Notes under the pieces: generated by a model
Told to the model about the DNA's origin: nothing
Seen by the model: only the letters and a program-made list of their open reading frames with translations
Databases searched by the model: none
Program-made: the position numbers and the translations under genes
Shown here: one piece after another, positions 52,428 through 61,680 of the stretch
Numbering within the stretch: position 1 is the first letter of the stretch
Layout: the number at the start of each line of letters is the position of its first letter
Origin: Bacillus glycinifermentans
Lineage (GTDB): Bacteria > Bacillota > Bacilli > Bacillales > Bacillaceae
NCBI RefSeq assembly: GCF_001042475.2
Contig: NZ_LECW02000020.1
Coordinates: forward strand, 1 to 64,000
Reading direction: 5' to 3'
Length of the DNA stretch: 64,000 nucleotides

Positions 52428-54047
52428 TTAATATCTCGGCTCCCATATTAAACGGCTGACTGCTTCTTCGATGCTTGCGATTTCATTCTGATTGACGCCG
52501 TCTTTAATCGCTTGCTTCACAACGGCTTCAGCGACGATTTTTGAGACTTTTCTCATCTCAGCGACCGGAGGCAAAATGGCCGCTCCTTCAACTTGCGGGT
52601 TGACCAAATCACCGACGGCCCGCGCCGCGGCTGAGAGCATGTTTTGTGTGACGATCTTTGCTTCGGCGGCGATGATTCCGAGGCCGAGTCCTGGATACAT
52701 GAGCGCATTGTTGCCTTGGCCGATTTGATATGTGACGCCGTTGTATTCGACATCATCAGACGGAATTCCGGTGCATACCAGGGCTTTGCCGTCCGTCCAT
52801 TTGATAACGTCAGCCGCTTGCGCCTCGATCAGCTTCGTCGGATTTGAGATCGGGAAGATCGCCGGGCGCTCGACGTGCTTCGCCATTTCTTTGATCGCAT
52901 CTTCAGTAAATGCACCCGGTGTAGTGGATGTCCCGACCAAAACAGTCGGTTTCACGAAGGCGATGATGTCCTGCAAGTCTTTATACTGTTTGCCGTCCAT
53001 TTCGGCATGAGGACGTGCGAATTTTTGCTGGCCGTTCGTGAGATCCGGCATGTCATCTGTCAACAATCCTTGTTTATCGACTAAATAAAACCGTTTTTTC
53101 GCTTCATCTACAGTGATATCCTCCGTCCGCAGCATCTCTTCCAAAATTTGATTAGCGATTCCGACACCCGCAGTACCCGCACCGAAAATCAGCACTTTTT
53201 GTTTGTTTAACGGGATGTTTGACACTTTCATCGAACCTAACAGAGCCGCTAAAATGACGATTCCTGTTCCTTGAATGTCATCGTTGATCGTGCAGATGCT
53301 TGATTGATATGTTTCGAGAATCTTGGCTGCATTCGCACGGCCGAAGTCTTCCCAGTGAAGCAAAGCTTTCGGGAATGAATTTGTGACTTCTTTCACAAAT
53401 TTGTCTATAAATTGATCATAAGCCTCGCCTCTCACCCGTTCGTGTTTATTTCCCAGGTAATGAGGATTGTCCAACAGCTCTTTGTTATTCGTCCCGACAT
53501 CAAGGACAACCGGGAGAACCTGGTTCGGATTAATACCTGCAGCCGCTGTGTAAACGGCTAATTTTCCGGTTGCGATTTCAACTCCGTTGATGCCGCAGTC
53601 GCCCATTCCTAAAATCCCTTCACTATCTGTCACGACGATTAAGCGAATATCCCGGCCGTCAGCAAAGCTTTCAAGCGCCGCGTTTATATTGTCCTGATCA
53701 TGGATTGACAAATAGACGGCATCCGGGGAAACAAAACGGTCGCTGTATTCCTCAATCGCCTCAGCTACGACAGGATCATAGACGACCGGCATAAATTCGA
53801 CAAGGTGCTTTTCCATCGTATAGTAAAAAAGCGTCCGGTTTGTTTTGTAAATATCCATTAAAAAGATTCTTTGCTCAAGACGCGTTTCCTTTTTTTGATA
53901 TTGGCTGTAAACTTGCCGCTCCTGTTCGTCGATCGTTTGAACGACGGGCGGAATTAAGCCGTTCAGCCCCAATGCATCGCGTTCATCTTGTTTAAATCCG
54001 GTTCCTTTATTCAACAATGGGTTTGTTAAAACACCAATATTTGACAT
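52428..54047 (-). CDS. NAD-dependent malic / malolactic enzyme
   Basis: 539 residues. Malic-enzyme blocks VEFMPVVYDPVVAEAIEEY, DSEGILGMGDCGINGVEI, HWEDFGRANA and the second NAD fold FGAGTAGVGIANQI are all clear. It belongs to the MalS/MleS subgroup, so it makes either pyruvate plus NADH or lactate from malate; sequence alone does not decide. Note GDCG where most relatives read GDWG or GDQG. The ATG at 54045-54047 has AGAGGGAA nine bases upstream. It is cotranscribed with the upstream SLC13 permease (25-base gap). Confidence 0.88.
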   Translation of the reverse strand: MSNIGVLTNPLLNKGTGFKQDERDALGLNGLIPPVVQTIDEQERQVYSQYQKKETRLEQRIFLMDIYKTNRTLFYYTMEKHLVEFMPVVYDPVVAEAIEEYSDRFVSPDAVYLSIHDQDNINAALESFADGRDIRLIVVTDSEGILGMGDCGINGVEIATGKLAVYTAAAGINPNQVLPVVLDVGTNNKELLDNPHYLGNKHERVRGEAYDQFIDKFVKEVTNSFPKALLHWEDFGRANAAKILETYQSSICTINDDIQGTGIVILAALLGSMKVSNIPLNKQKVLIFGAGTAGVGIANQILEEMLRTEDITVDEAKKRFYLVDKQGLLTDDMPDLTNGQQKFARPHAEMDGKQYKDLQDIIAFVKPTVLVGTSTTPGAFTEDAIKEMAKHVERPAIFPISNPTKLIEAQAADVIKWTDGKALVCTGIPSDDVEYNGVTYQIGQGNNALMYPGLGLGIIAAEAKIVTQNMLSAAARAVGDLVNPQVEGAAILPPVAEMRKVSKIVAEAVVKQAIKDGVNQNEIASIEEAVSRLIWEPRY

Positions 54048-54072
54048 ATTCATTTCCCTCTCTCTTTTATTT

Positions 54073-55521
54073 TTACATGATTCCGATGATATGCCACCAG
54101 AGCATTCCAAGACCTGTCCAAATCGCAAACGTCAGCGCAGATACGGCAAAGCCTATGCTGAACCACGCTTTTGATGAAACATACTCAGAGCTGAAATACA
54201 GCGGCCCTGCCAGCGTCCCGTAATTTGTCGGCTGCGCGCACAGCGCCGTCAGAAAAGCCAGATACAATGCGGATGCGACAGGCGGAGCGCCCATGCCGAT
54301 CAAAATCGCCAAAAACGGCGTATAGAACGCATTGACGTGAATGATCAGGCTCGTAAAGAAATAATGACTGTAATAGTAGATCAAACCTAACACAACGAAA
54401 GCGACGCCCCATGACAAACCATGAACTTGTGCGCCTACAACGTTGCTGAACCATTTGATAACGCCGAAGCGATTGAGCTGGGCTCCCATCATCAACAGCG
54501 GTCCGAGCCAGACGAGCAGGTTCCAGGCGCTCTTTTGTTCCGGAATGTCGGACCATTTAATCACGCCAAAGAAGACGAGCATCGTCACGCCGATAAAAGC
54601 CGCAATCGTGGTGGAGACGCCGAGCGCATTTCCGAAAATCCACAACAAAATCATGACAAGAAAAGAAATCAGCATGTAGATTTCCGAGCGTTTGACCGGC
54701 CCCATTTTCTCCAGTTCTTTTTGCGCCATTGCCGGTGCATCGGGCATTTTCGTAATTTCCGGTTTATAGACGAGATAGATGAACAGCGGGATCACGACCA
54801 ATGAGACAACCGCGGGCAACAACCCCGCCAACGCCCATTGCCCCCACGAAATGTGGACACCGAGTTTGTCTGCCAATGACACCGCGATCGGGCTCGTTGA
54901 AATCGCCGTCAAAAAAATAGCCGACGTCAACAGGTTGGCGTGAAATCCCAAAATCACAAGGAAAGAGCCAATCTTTCGCGATGTGCCGAGCTTCGGATCA
55001 GAACCGTACGATTTCGCAAGCTGCTGGATAATCGGAAAAATGATTCCCGCTCCCCGGGCCGTATTGCTCGGAATGGCGGGTGAAATCACCAATTCGCATA
55101 ACACAAGGGCATATCCTAAAGTCAATGTCCGTTTGCCGAACAGTTTGACGAACAGATAGGCAATCCTTAATCCGAGTCCCGTTTTCGTAAATCCGATGGC
55201 TGCACAATAAGCCGCCACAATCAACCAAATCGTGCTGTCACTGTAGCCTGAAAAAGCAACTTCACCGCTCACCGTATGCGTTACCGTTAAAATAATCAAA
55301 TCGATAAATGCGTAAAGTCCAAGCGGGGCCGCATTCAATATGCAGCCAAGAATCGTTGCGAGGAACAATGCCAGCACATGGCCGCCCTGAAGAGAAATGC
55401 CTGACGGATAGTGGATAAACCAAAGCACCGTTCCAACAATGATAGAAATGAGAAACGGAATCGGCTTAAACGCCAGCTGCCGGGCTTTTCTTTCAGGACC
55501 GCTTCCCTCAGCCACAACCAT
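54073..55521 (-). CDS. SLC13/DASS malate-type permease (YflS paralogue)
   Basis: About 482 residues, 12 or more spans. Signatures SPAIPSNTARGAGIIFP and CAQPTNYGTLAGPLYF mark the same 2-oxoglutarate/malate branch as yflS at 23349. Several starts are possible (TTG 55524, ATG 55521, GTG 55515) behind AAGGAG; the GTG has the best spacing and the ATG the best codon. It forms an operon with the malic/malolactic enzyme, so malate or its exchange for another acid is the probable substrate. Confidence 0.85.
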   Translation of the reverse strand: MVVAEGSGPERKARQLAFKPIPFLISIIVGTVLWFIHYPSGISLQGGHVLALFLATILGCILNAAPLGLYAFIDLIILTVTHTVSGEVAFSGYSDSTIWLIVAAYCAAIGFTKTGLGLRIAYLFVKLFGKRTLTLGYALVLCELVISPAIPSNTARGAGIIFPIIQQLAKSYGSDPKLGTSRKIGSFLVILGFHANLLTSAIFLTAISTSPIAVSLADKLGVHISWGQWALAGLLPAVVSLVVIPLFIYLVYKPEITKMPDAPAMAQKELEKMGPVKRSEIYMLISFLVMILLWIFGNALGVSTTIAAFIGVTMLVFFGVIKWSDIPEQKSAWNLLVWLGPLLMMGAQLNRFGVIKWFSNVVGAQVHGLSWGVAFVVLGLIYYYSHYFFTSLIIHVNAFYTPFLAILIGMGAPPVASALYLAFLTALCAQPTNYGTLAGPLYFSSEYVSSKAWFSIGFAVSALTFAIWTGLGMLWWHIIGIM

Positions 55522-55647
55522 CAACTCCTTATTCCATTTTCGGTACGCTGCTATTGTAGACCCGGCGCCCGGGCAAAAACCCCTATAGAATTTTTATACG
55601 ATAATAAATAAAACTAATACGGCCCGCCCCGTCAGGCTGTCCGGCGT

Positions 55648-55670
55648 GCTGATAAATCTTTCTTATCAGC
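55648..55670. promoter_or_regulatory. Candidate LysR operator in the divergent malate promoter
   Basis: GCTGATAA (55648-55655) and TTATCAGC (55663-55670) form an inverted repeat with a T-N11-A-like core, between the divergent permease genes. Confidence 0.55.
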
Positions 55671-55769
55671 CTATAAATAAACCGTATTTGTGAGTCTTCT
55701 TCCGGCTGAACTATTATTTTACGTAGGGAATATTTCATTTCCATAAATAAATAAAAAGAAGGAATGCAT

Positions 55770-56711
55770 ATGAACATTTGGACATCGATTTCAAGCGTTA
55801 TTATCATTTTGTTATTAATTGCATTAGGGTATGTTTTGAATGAGAAGGGCTGGTTTGTGGAAGGATTCAACAAAAGTATTTCAAACCTGATAACAAAAAT
55901 AGCGCTGCCCTGCTCTATCTTTGTATCCGTCTTAAAGTTTTTCACGAAAGAAAAATCCTCCAGCTTAATCTGGCCTATGTGCGGGGTAATCATTTCCTAT
56001 ATCATTGCATTTTTATTATCGAAAGCATTGCGGACGAGAAAAGGCAGAATCGGAACGTTCAGAGCTTCGTTTGTAAACGCGAATGCGATCTTCATCGGTC
56101 TGCCGCTGAACATCGCGTTGTTCGGAGAAAAAAGCCTTCCTTATTTCCTTGTTTACTATATTATTAATACGATTTCGCTCTGGTCGTTGGGCGCCTTTTT
56201 AATCGCCAAAGACAGCAAAGACGAAGCGCACAGCGCGCAAAAAATAACGTTCAAAAAGCTCATTTCGAAGCTGTTGCCGCCTCCGCTTTTAGGCTTTCTA
56301 GTTTCAATCGTGTTTCTATGGTTCGAAATTCCGGTGCCTGAGTTCGCGAATTCTGCGCTGACATACGTCGGCAACCTGGTCACGCCGCTGTCATTGATTT
56401 TTATCGGGATCGTCCTCAACAAATCCGGGCTGAAAAGCATCCGCTTTGACAAAGATACGATCGGCGTTTTACTCGGACGCTTCGTCATTTCGCCGCTCGT
56501 GCTGTTTTTGCTGCTCCTGCCGATCCCGCTTTCTTCACTGCTGAAGCAAACATTAATCGTCCAATCGGCCACAGCGACGCCGACTGTCACCCCGATGCTC
56601 GCCGCCGAAGCAGGCGGAGACGTCGATTTTGCGACAAACACCGTTGCGACAAGTACGATTTTGTTTTTGTTCGTTGTGCCGGTTTTGATGCAGTTGTTGC
56701 AGTTTGTGTAA
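55770..56711 (+). CDS. AEC family permease, MleP-like malate carrier
   Basis: 313 residues, about ten spans of the auxin-efflux-carrier fold (SFVNANAIFIGLPLNIALFG, and QSATATPTVTPMLA in the second half). Bacterial members near malolactic genes carry malate or lactate. The ATG at 55770 has GAAGGA seven bases upstream; an ATG two codons earlier touches that site. Divergent from the other permease, suggesting joint control by the LysR protein. Confidence 0.83.
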   Translation: MNIWTSISSVIIILLLIALGYVLNEKGWFVEGFNKSISNLITKIALPCSIFVSVLKFFTKEKSSSLIWPMCGVIISYIIAFLLSKALRTRKGRIGTFRASFVNANAIFIGLPLNIALFGEKSLPYFLVYYIINTISLWSLGAFLIAKDSKDEAHSAQKITFKKLISKLLPPPLLGFLVSIVFLWFEIPVPEFANSALTYVGNLVTPLSLIFIGIVLNKSGLKSIRFDKDTIGVLLGRFVISPLVLFLLLLPIPLSSLLKQTLIVQSATATPTVTPMLAAEAGGDVDFATNTVATSTILFLFVVPVLMQLLQFV

Positions 56712-56722
56712 TAAAAAACTGT

Positions 56723-56768
56723 CCCGTAAATGTTAGACACCGATCTTACATTTACGGGGTGTTTTTAT
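56723..56768 (+). terminator. Terminator of the AEC permease gene
   Basis: CCCGTAAATGT (56723-56733) pairs with ACATTTACGGG (56748-56758), followed by GTGTTTTTATG. Confidence 0.7.
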
Positions 56769-56892
56769 GGCTAAATTTCCAGCGAAGAAAAAAGGAATAT
56801 TATCCCTTTTAATTTAAAATATGTTAAAACGGATATACAACTAATCCTTTTGTCAGCAAGTTAGAAATCAATAGAATGTAAGGAGAATAAAG

Positions 56893-57110
56893 ATGGGAGC
56901 CGTTGATATCATCACAATTTTAATACCTATATATCATCTAGTAACGGCTGCGCTTGTCGTCGCGGGTATTGTAGCTTAACAAAGGTTGTCAAAAGGTATT
57001 TAAGGAACGGTAAATTGGCTGAAGAGAAATTTAAACTTGAAAATGAGGAAATAAAGGAGATCAAGCAGCGGCTTTATAAAATTGAAGCATTATTAAAAGA
57101 CGTAGAATAG
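56893..57110 (+). pseudogene. Frameshifted small membrane-anchored protein gene
   Basis: ATG at 56893 after AAGGAG encodes MGAVDIITILIPIYHLVTAA and a few more residues, then stops at 56977-56979. In another frame the sequence continues without a break as LTKVVKRYLRNGKLAEEK and an acidic/basic coiled coil, RLYKIEALLKDVE, ending at 57110. Joined, they give a one-span protein with a cytoplasmic coiled coil of about 70 residues, like DUF4083-type small Bacillus proteins. One indel near 56972-56978 would restore it. Two separate peptides are the less likely reading. Confidence 0.55.
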
Positions 57111-57116
57111 TATGTT

Positions 57117-57152
57117 CCCCATTCAGCAGTTCTGTACAATGGGGCTTTTTTT
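57117..57152 (+). terminator. Terminator of the broken small gene
   Basis: CCCCATT (57117-57123) pairs with AATGGGG (57138-57144), followed by CTTTTTTT. Confidence 0.8.
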
Positions 57153-57156
57153 CGCC

Positions 57157-57190
57157 AAAAAAACCACCCATGATTTCAATCACGGGTGGT
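57157..57190 (-). terminator. Terminator of yeeN
   Basis: ACCACCC / GGGTGGT with inner pairing (57163-57190), followed by TTTTTTT on the minus strand. Confidence 0.88.
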
Positions 57191-57198
57191 GATGAGGA

Positions 57199-57918
57199 TT
57201 ATTCACCTAAATCAACATTATGGTAAACCTGCTGAACGTCCTCCAAATCTTCAAGCGCATCGATCAGCTTTTCGAATTGAGCCTGGGCATCCTCGGGAAG
57301 CGTTACTTCGTTTTGCGCGAGCATTGTCAGCTCTGCGACGGTGAACTCGGTGATTCCGGCGTTTTGCAGCGCTTCCTGCACGGCGTGGAATTGATCAGGC
57401 TCGGCGTAGACGATCACGGCGTCGTCTTCTTCGATGATGTCGCGGACATCGATGTCGGCTTCCATCAACAATTCAAGCGTTTCGTCGGCTGTTTTGCCTT
57501 CAAAACCGATGACAGCCGTCGGATCAAACATGTATGCGACAGAGCCGCTCACACCCATGTTTCCGCCGTTTTTTCCGAATGTAGAGCGGACATCAGCCGC
57601 CGTCCGGTTGACATTGTTCGTCAGCGCATCAACGATGACCATCGCGCCGTTCGGTCCGAAGCCTTCGTAGCGCAGCTCGTCATAGTTTTCCTCAGAACCG
57701 CCCTTCGCCTTTTCGATCGCCCGCTCGATAATCGCTTTCGGGACATTGTACGTTTTCGCCCGCTCAAGCACGAACCTCAGCGCCTGGTTTGACTCAGGAT
57801 CCGGCTCGCCCTGCTTTGCCGCCACATATATTTCACGTCCGAATTTGGCGTATATCCGGCTCGTATTCGCATCCTTAGACGCTTTCTTTTCTTTTATATT
57901 GTTCCATTTACGGCCCAT
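57199..57918 (-). CDS. yeeN: YebC/TACO1-family protein YeeN
   Basis: 239 residues. Three-domain YebC fold: basic N-terminus [11 protein letters not shown], then [17 protein letters not shown] and the C-terminal [27 protein letters not shown]. YebC-family members act as translation or transcription factors; the family has been linked to relief of ribosome stalling. B. subtilis keeps both YrbC and YeeN; this one matches YeeN. The ATG at 57916-57918 is the family start. Confidence 0.92.
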   Translation of the reverse strand: MGRKWNNIKEKKASKDANTSRIYAKFGREIYVAAKQGEPDPESNQALRFVLERAKTYNVPKAIIERAIEKAKGGSEENYDELRYEGFGPNGAMVIVDALTNNVNRTAADVRSTFGKNGGNMGVSGSVAYMFDPTAVIGFEGKTADETLELLMEADIDVRDIIEEDDAVIVYAEPDQFHAVQEALQNAGITEFTVAELTMLAQNEVTLPEDAQAQFEKLIDALEDLEDVQQVYHNVDLGE

Positions 57919-58026
57919 AATGTAACCACTCTCTTTCCATTTCATTCACAAAATCTATTATACCGCAGGGCTTGGCGATTTCATCAAATTGATGCATTAA
58001 ATTTGCGACATTTTTTTGGAAATCTG

Positions 58027-58932
58027 CTAGGATGCGAGATTTTGGCTGTCCTTTTTCACAACCACGGTGACAAAAATTCCGGCGATCACAAGCGTGATTC
58101 CGATCAGATGAATCATGGTAAATTGCTCCTTCAGAACGATGCCGGATAAGACGACGGCGGAAACGGGCAATACCGACGTGAAAATCCCGGAAATGCCGGC
58201 GGAAACCTTCGACACACCGCTGTACCACAAGTAAAAGGCAAGCACTGTAACGATCAGTGCATAATAGAGTACGTATGACCAATCAAGAAGTCCCGGTGCC
58301 GCAAAGTTGAAAGACAGCGCTTCGAAGACCGCAAACGGAAGAAAAAACAAAAACCCGAACAGCGACACAAACGTTGCAATCGCCAAAGCCGAAATATGCG
58401 GGGACAACAGTTTTGCCAAAAGCGTAAACATCGCCTCGCCAACCACAGCCGCTGCGATTAAGAGATTCCCGATCAAAGCGTGCGGGCTTCCGCCCCCGTC
58501 TGCTCCAAACAGATTGATCGTCATCACGCCCATGACGGCGAGCACGATTCCGATCAACATCCGCTTTTCGATTCGTTCTTTCAATAGAAAAAAAGCCAAA
58601 ATCCCGACAGCCATCGGCGTCGTGCTTGTAATCATTCCGCTCTCCATCCCCGTCGTCAGCTTGACGCCGTAAAGCATGCAGACGCTGAACAGAAAAACGC
58701 CGGTAAACGACTGCATCACCAGCACAAACACGTCTTTTTTCGTCAGCTCCGGAAACCCTTTTTCAAAAACAATAAGCAAGACGATTAAAACGGCCGCCGC
58801 GATCAAAAAGCGAATCCCTGACGAAAGAAACACCGGAATCATTTCGACCATCAGTTTGCCGACGACGACAGAGCTGCCGACGATCGCCATCGCAAGCGCC
58901 ATTGAGATGTAAGCCTTCAGTTGATGCTGCAT
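58027..58932 (-). CDS. DMT superfamily (EamA) exporter
   Basis: 301 residues, ten spans in two five-span EamA repeats (for example GSSVVVGKLMVEMIPVF and IHLIGITLVIAGIFV). Metabolite exporters of this class move amino acids, purines or drugs; the substrate is not predictable. GGAG lies seven bases before the ATG. Monocistronic. It is unrelated in detail to the broken DMT gene at 60553. Confidence 0.85.
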   Translation of the reverse strand: MQHQLKAYISMALAMAIVGSSVVVGKLMVEMIPVFLSSGIRFLIAAAVLIVLLIVFEKGFPELTKKDVFVLVMQSFTGVFLFSVCMLYGVKLTTGMESGMITSTTPMAVGILAFFLLKERIEKRMLIGIVLAVMGVMTINLFGADGGGSPHALIGNLLIAAAVVGEAMFTLLAKLLSPHISALAIATFVSLFGFLFFLPFAVFEALSFNFAAPGLLDWSYVLYYALIVTVLAFYLWYSGVSKVSAGISGIFTSVLPVSAVVLSGIVLKEQFTMIHLIGITLVIAGIFVTVVVKKDSQNLAS

Positions 58933-58991
58933 TCATTTTCTCCTGTCTTTATGTATTTAGGTAAATTGTATCAAATTTCCGGCGGCATTTT

Positions 58992-60419
58992 TTATTTTTT
59001 TCCGCTTTCTGTCGCTAACGTCTTGATGATCAGGCTTAATTGATAGATTCCCTTTTTAAGATCGCCGGAGGAGGCAAAAGCGTAGGATAACCTGATAAAA
59101 TTCCCGTTTTCCTGCGCATAGATGCTCCCGGAATTCAACAGAATGCCTTCTGCCAATGCTTTGGCGTAAAGAGATTTCATCGACAGGGGCGGCAGTATGT
59201 TCAGCCAAATAAAAAAACCGCCCTTTGGTACGTTCCATGACGCCAATCCTTTCAAGTGTTCTGCCAAAACCTCCAAGACAAAATCCCTTCTCTTTTTAAG
59301 CTGATCCCTGACGTTTTCGAGGTGCTTCTGATAATGTCCGGTTGTCAGCCATTCAGCCGCCACCCTTTGAGACAGCGAGCTTGAACCGTAGTCTGTCTGC
59401 ATTTTAATATCTGATAAACGTTCGATGACAGGCTCCGGACCGACGATCCAGCCGATTCTGAGTCCCGGGCTCAGCGTTTTGGAAAAGCTTCCGATGTACA
59501 AAACATGCCCGTTTTGATCGATCGACTTGATCGGAGGGGGCGGAGCCTGGTCGATCCACAGCTCGCGGTAGATATCGTCTTCAATGATCGGAAGCTGTTC
59601 CTTTTCGCTCAAACGCAAAACCTCTTCCCTCCGCTTTTGGGACATTAACACGCCGGTCGGATTTTGAAAACAAGGGTTTGTGTACAAAATCGCCCTGCCC
59701 CGCGGCACCGTTCCGATCGTTTGCGGCAAAAGCCCGGCTTCATCCATCGGCAGCCCCGAAAGCTTCATCCCCGCCGATTGGAAGACATGCAAAGAATAAA
59801 GATAGGACGGACGATCCAAAAACACGGTCGATCCGCTTTGCAAAAGCCCCATTGAAATGAGCTGCAAAGCTTGAAGCGCGCCGGAAACGATGAGAATCGA
59901 AGCCGGGGACGCTTGAATCCCGAGCGTCCGCAAATAACGGCTGAGCGCCTCTCGTAAAGGAAGATAGCCCTTTGGCTCCTCATATCCGAAAGCCTCCAGA
60001 TTGTGAGCCACCTTCCCCATCATCTCCTTCATCACAGACAAGGGAAACATGTCTTTGGAAAGCTCGCCTTTGCTAAGCTGGATCAAATCTGGATTTGACT
60101 CCGACTGGTTGATTTCCTGAACCGTTTTCCGGCTCGGCTGCTGAAACCCGGCGTCGACATACTTCCCCCAATCAGGGGACGAACGGTTGGCCAACAGCGT
60201 CCACGTATTGCTGACGACGACCGTCCCTTTCCCCATTCTGCCTTCAATCAGCCCGTCTGCCGCAAGCTCCTCCAGTGCCGTAATCACCGTGCTTCTGTTC
60301 ACATTGAATTCTCTTGCCAGCGTGCGCTGGCTCGGAATCTTGCTTCCGATCGGCCACTCGCCATTTCCGATTTTCTCTTTGATATACTCAATAATTTGTT
60401 TGTATTTTGGACGTTTCAT
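58992..60419 (-). CDS. MocR family regulator (GntR helix-turn-helix plus aminotransferase domain), YdfD-like
   Basis: 475 residues. GntR winged helix at 1-75 (KIPSQRTLAREFNVNRSTV), then a fold-type-I aminotransferase domain with the PLP Lys in YIGSFSKTLSPGLRIG. These are PLP-binding transcription factors rather than enzymes. It is divergent from a DMT exporter gene, the B. subtilis ydfD-ydfC layout. Repeats of TGGTTGGTTTT in the control region are probable binding sites. Confidence 0.87.
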   Translation of the reverse strand: MKRPKYKQIIEYIKEKIGNGEWPIGSKIPSQRTLAREFNVNRSTVITALEELAADGLIEGRMGKGTVVVSNTWTLLANRSSPDWGKYVDAGFQQPSRKTVQEINQSESNPDLIQLSKGELSKDMFPLSVMKEMMGKVAHNLEAFGYEEPKGYLPLREALSRYLRTLGIQASPASILIVSGALQALQLISMGLLQSGSTVFLDRPSYLYSLHVFQSAGMKLSGLPMDEAGLLPQTIGTVPRGRAILYTNPCFQNPTGVLMSQKRREEVLRLSEKEQLPIIEDDIYRELWIDQAPPPPIKSIDQNGHVLYIGSFSKTLSPGLRIGWIVGPEPVIERLSDIKMQTDYGSSSLSQRVAAEWLTTGHYQKHLENVRDQLKKRRDFVLEVLAEHLKGLASWNVPKGGFFIWLNILPPLSMKSLYAKALAEGILLNSGSIYAQENGNFIRLSYAFASSGDLKKGIYQLSLIIKTLATESGKK

Positions 60420-60441
60420 GATCGATCTCCCTGATGCAAAG

Positions 60442-60530
60442 TGGTTGGTTTTATTTTTTCGAAACTGGTTGAAGCCATTTTACCAAACGTTTATTAAGAT
60501 GAATACCACACAAATCAACTGGTTGGTTTT
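60442..60530. promoter_or_regulatory. Direct repeats in the MocR/DMT divergent control region
   Basis: TGGTTGGTTTT at 60442-60452 and again at 60520-60530, with a partial copy ACTGGTT at 60464-60470. MocR proteins often bind such direct repeats; assignment to this regulator is by position. Confidence 0.55.
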
Positions 60531-60552
60531 TAAAAAGGAGATTGAGGATTTC

Positions 60553-61479
60553 ATGTCAAAACAAACGATACCACTCACATTGTCATACTGCATCATGATC
60601 GGTCTATGGGCCAGTGCGTTTCCCGGCATTCGCGCAGGCCTGGCGCATTACACGCCGGAACATCTCGCATTGCTTCGGCTGCTTATCGGCTCTCTGGCGC
60701 TGTTGCTGATCGCCTTAATCACCCGCATCCCGCTCCCGGAGATGAAAGATATTCCGATGATCTTATTGCTCGGATGTTTAGGGTTTTCCGCTTATCACAC
60801 ACTGCTGAATGTCGGCGAACAAACGGTGAACGCCGGGATTGCCAGCCTGCTCGTTGCGACAACGCCTCTATTTTCCGCCGCATTGTCCGGTTTGTTTTTC
60901 CGCTAAAGGTTCGGAACTGCAAAATGGGCCGGATCTTGCATCAGTTTTTTAGGCGTCGGCTTGATCTCATTCGGAACAGGGAATTTCAAACAATCGGCCG
61001 CGGGGATTTTGCTGATCTTGCTGGCCGCTTTTTCAGAAAGCGTCTATTTCGTCCTGCAAACGCGCTATATCAAAAAATACGGCTTCATTCCGTTTGTCAT
61101 CTATACGATTTGGGGAGGAACCGTTCCGATGCTCGCGTTTCTCCCCGGATTAGGCGAAGAGCTGAGCAATGCGCCGCTCCACTCTACGGCAAGTGTGCTG
61201 TACTTAGGATTGCTGCCGACAGTTGTGCCGTATTTTGCCCTTGCTTATATTACGTCCCGGGTCGGTCCTGCGGAAGCGACGGTTTCGTTGTATGTAACGC
61301 CGGCTTTAACGCTTATTATCGCATGGGTATGGATCAATGAAGTTCCCGCTTTTCTTTCGTTGCTCGGAGGGATGGTGACGATAGCGGGGGTATTGTTTAC
61401 ATACCGGAAATCGGGAAATGCCATTACCACTGCTCCGAATTTATGCCGCTCAAGACGCCGGAGAAAACAGAACGCTTGA
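60553..61479 (+). pseudogene. DMT (EamA) exporter gene, YdfC-like, with one in-frame stop
   Basis: The frame opens MSKQTIPLTLSYCIM at the ATG 60553 (AAGGAG upstream) and gives five spans up to ALSGLFFR. TAA at 60904-60906 follows, then RFGTAKWAGSCISFLGVG and the remaining five spans in the same frame to 61479. The join reads FFR-stop-RFGTAKWAG where relatives have Glu-Arg or Glu-Lys, so a single GAA to TAA change explains it. No other damage is seen, so the loss is recent or a base-call error. An upstream extension to 60187 is antisense to the MocR gene and is ignored. Confidence 0.85.
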
Positions 61480-61537
61480 ACGGAGACGGGAGAAAGGCTT
61501 TTATTGGTATAAAGGTGTAATTGAGAAAAAAGTGATG

Positions 61538-61568
61538 AGATGTCCCTTAGGTGCGGGACGTCTTTTTT
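61538..61568 (+). terminator. Terminator downstream of the broken DMT gene
   Basis: AGATGTCCC pairs with GGGACGTCT, followed by TTTTTTA. Confidence 0.8.
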
Positions 61569-61680
61569 ATTTGGCAGGTGAAACAGATATTCATGTTGAA
61601 GAGGAAAATGGGAGAGGGCGATTTTCAGCTCTTTTCCAAGAAGAAAATGATCATGTCGGTTTCAGAGAGGAGCCCGAACA

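Noticed and set aside
56727-56830. Possible insertion-sequence end: inverted repeat plus a frame beginning MAKFPAKKKG
   Set aside because: The frame stops after about 15 codons, there is no partner inverted repeat or transposase nearby, and the repeat works as a terminator of the AEC permease gene.
57220-57792. 190-codon frame opposite yeeN
   Set aside because: Mirror of a high-GC conserved gene; no start signal and no recognisable protein.
60187-60552. N-terminal extension of the DMT exporter frame
   Set aside because: It runs antisense through the DNA-binding region of the MocR gene and crosses the promoter area.
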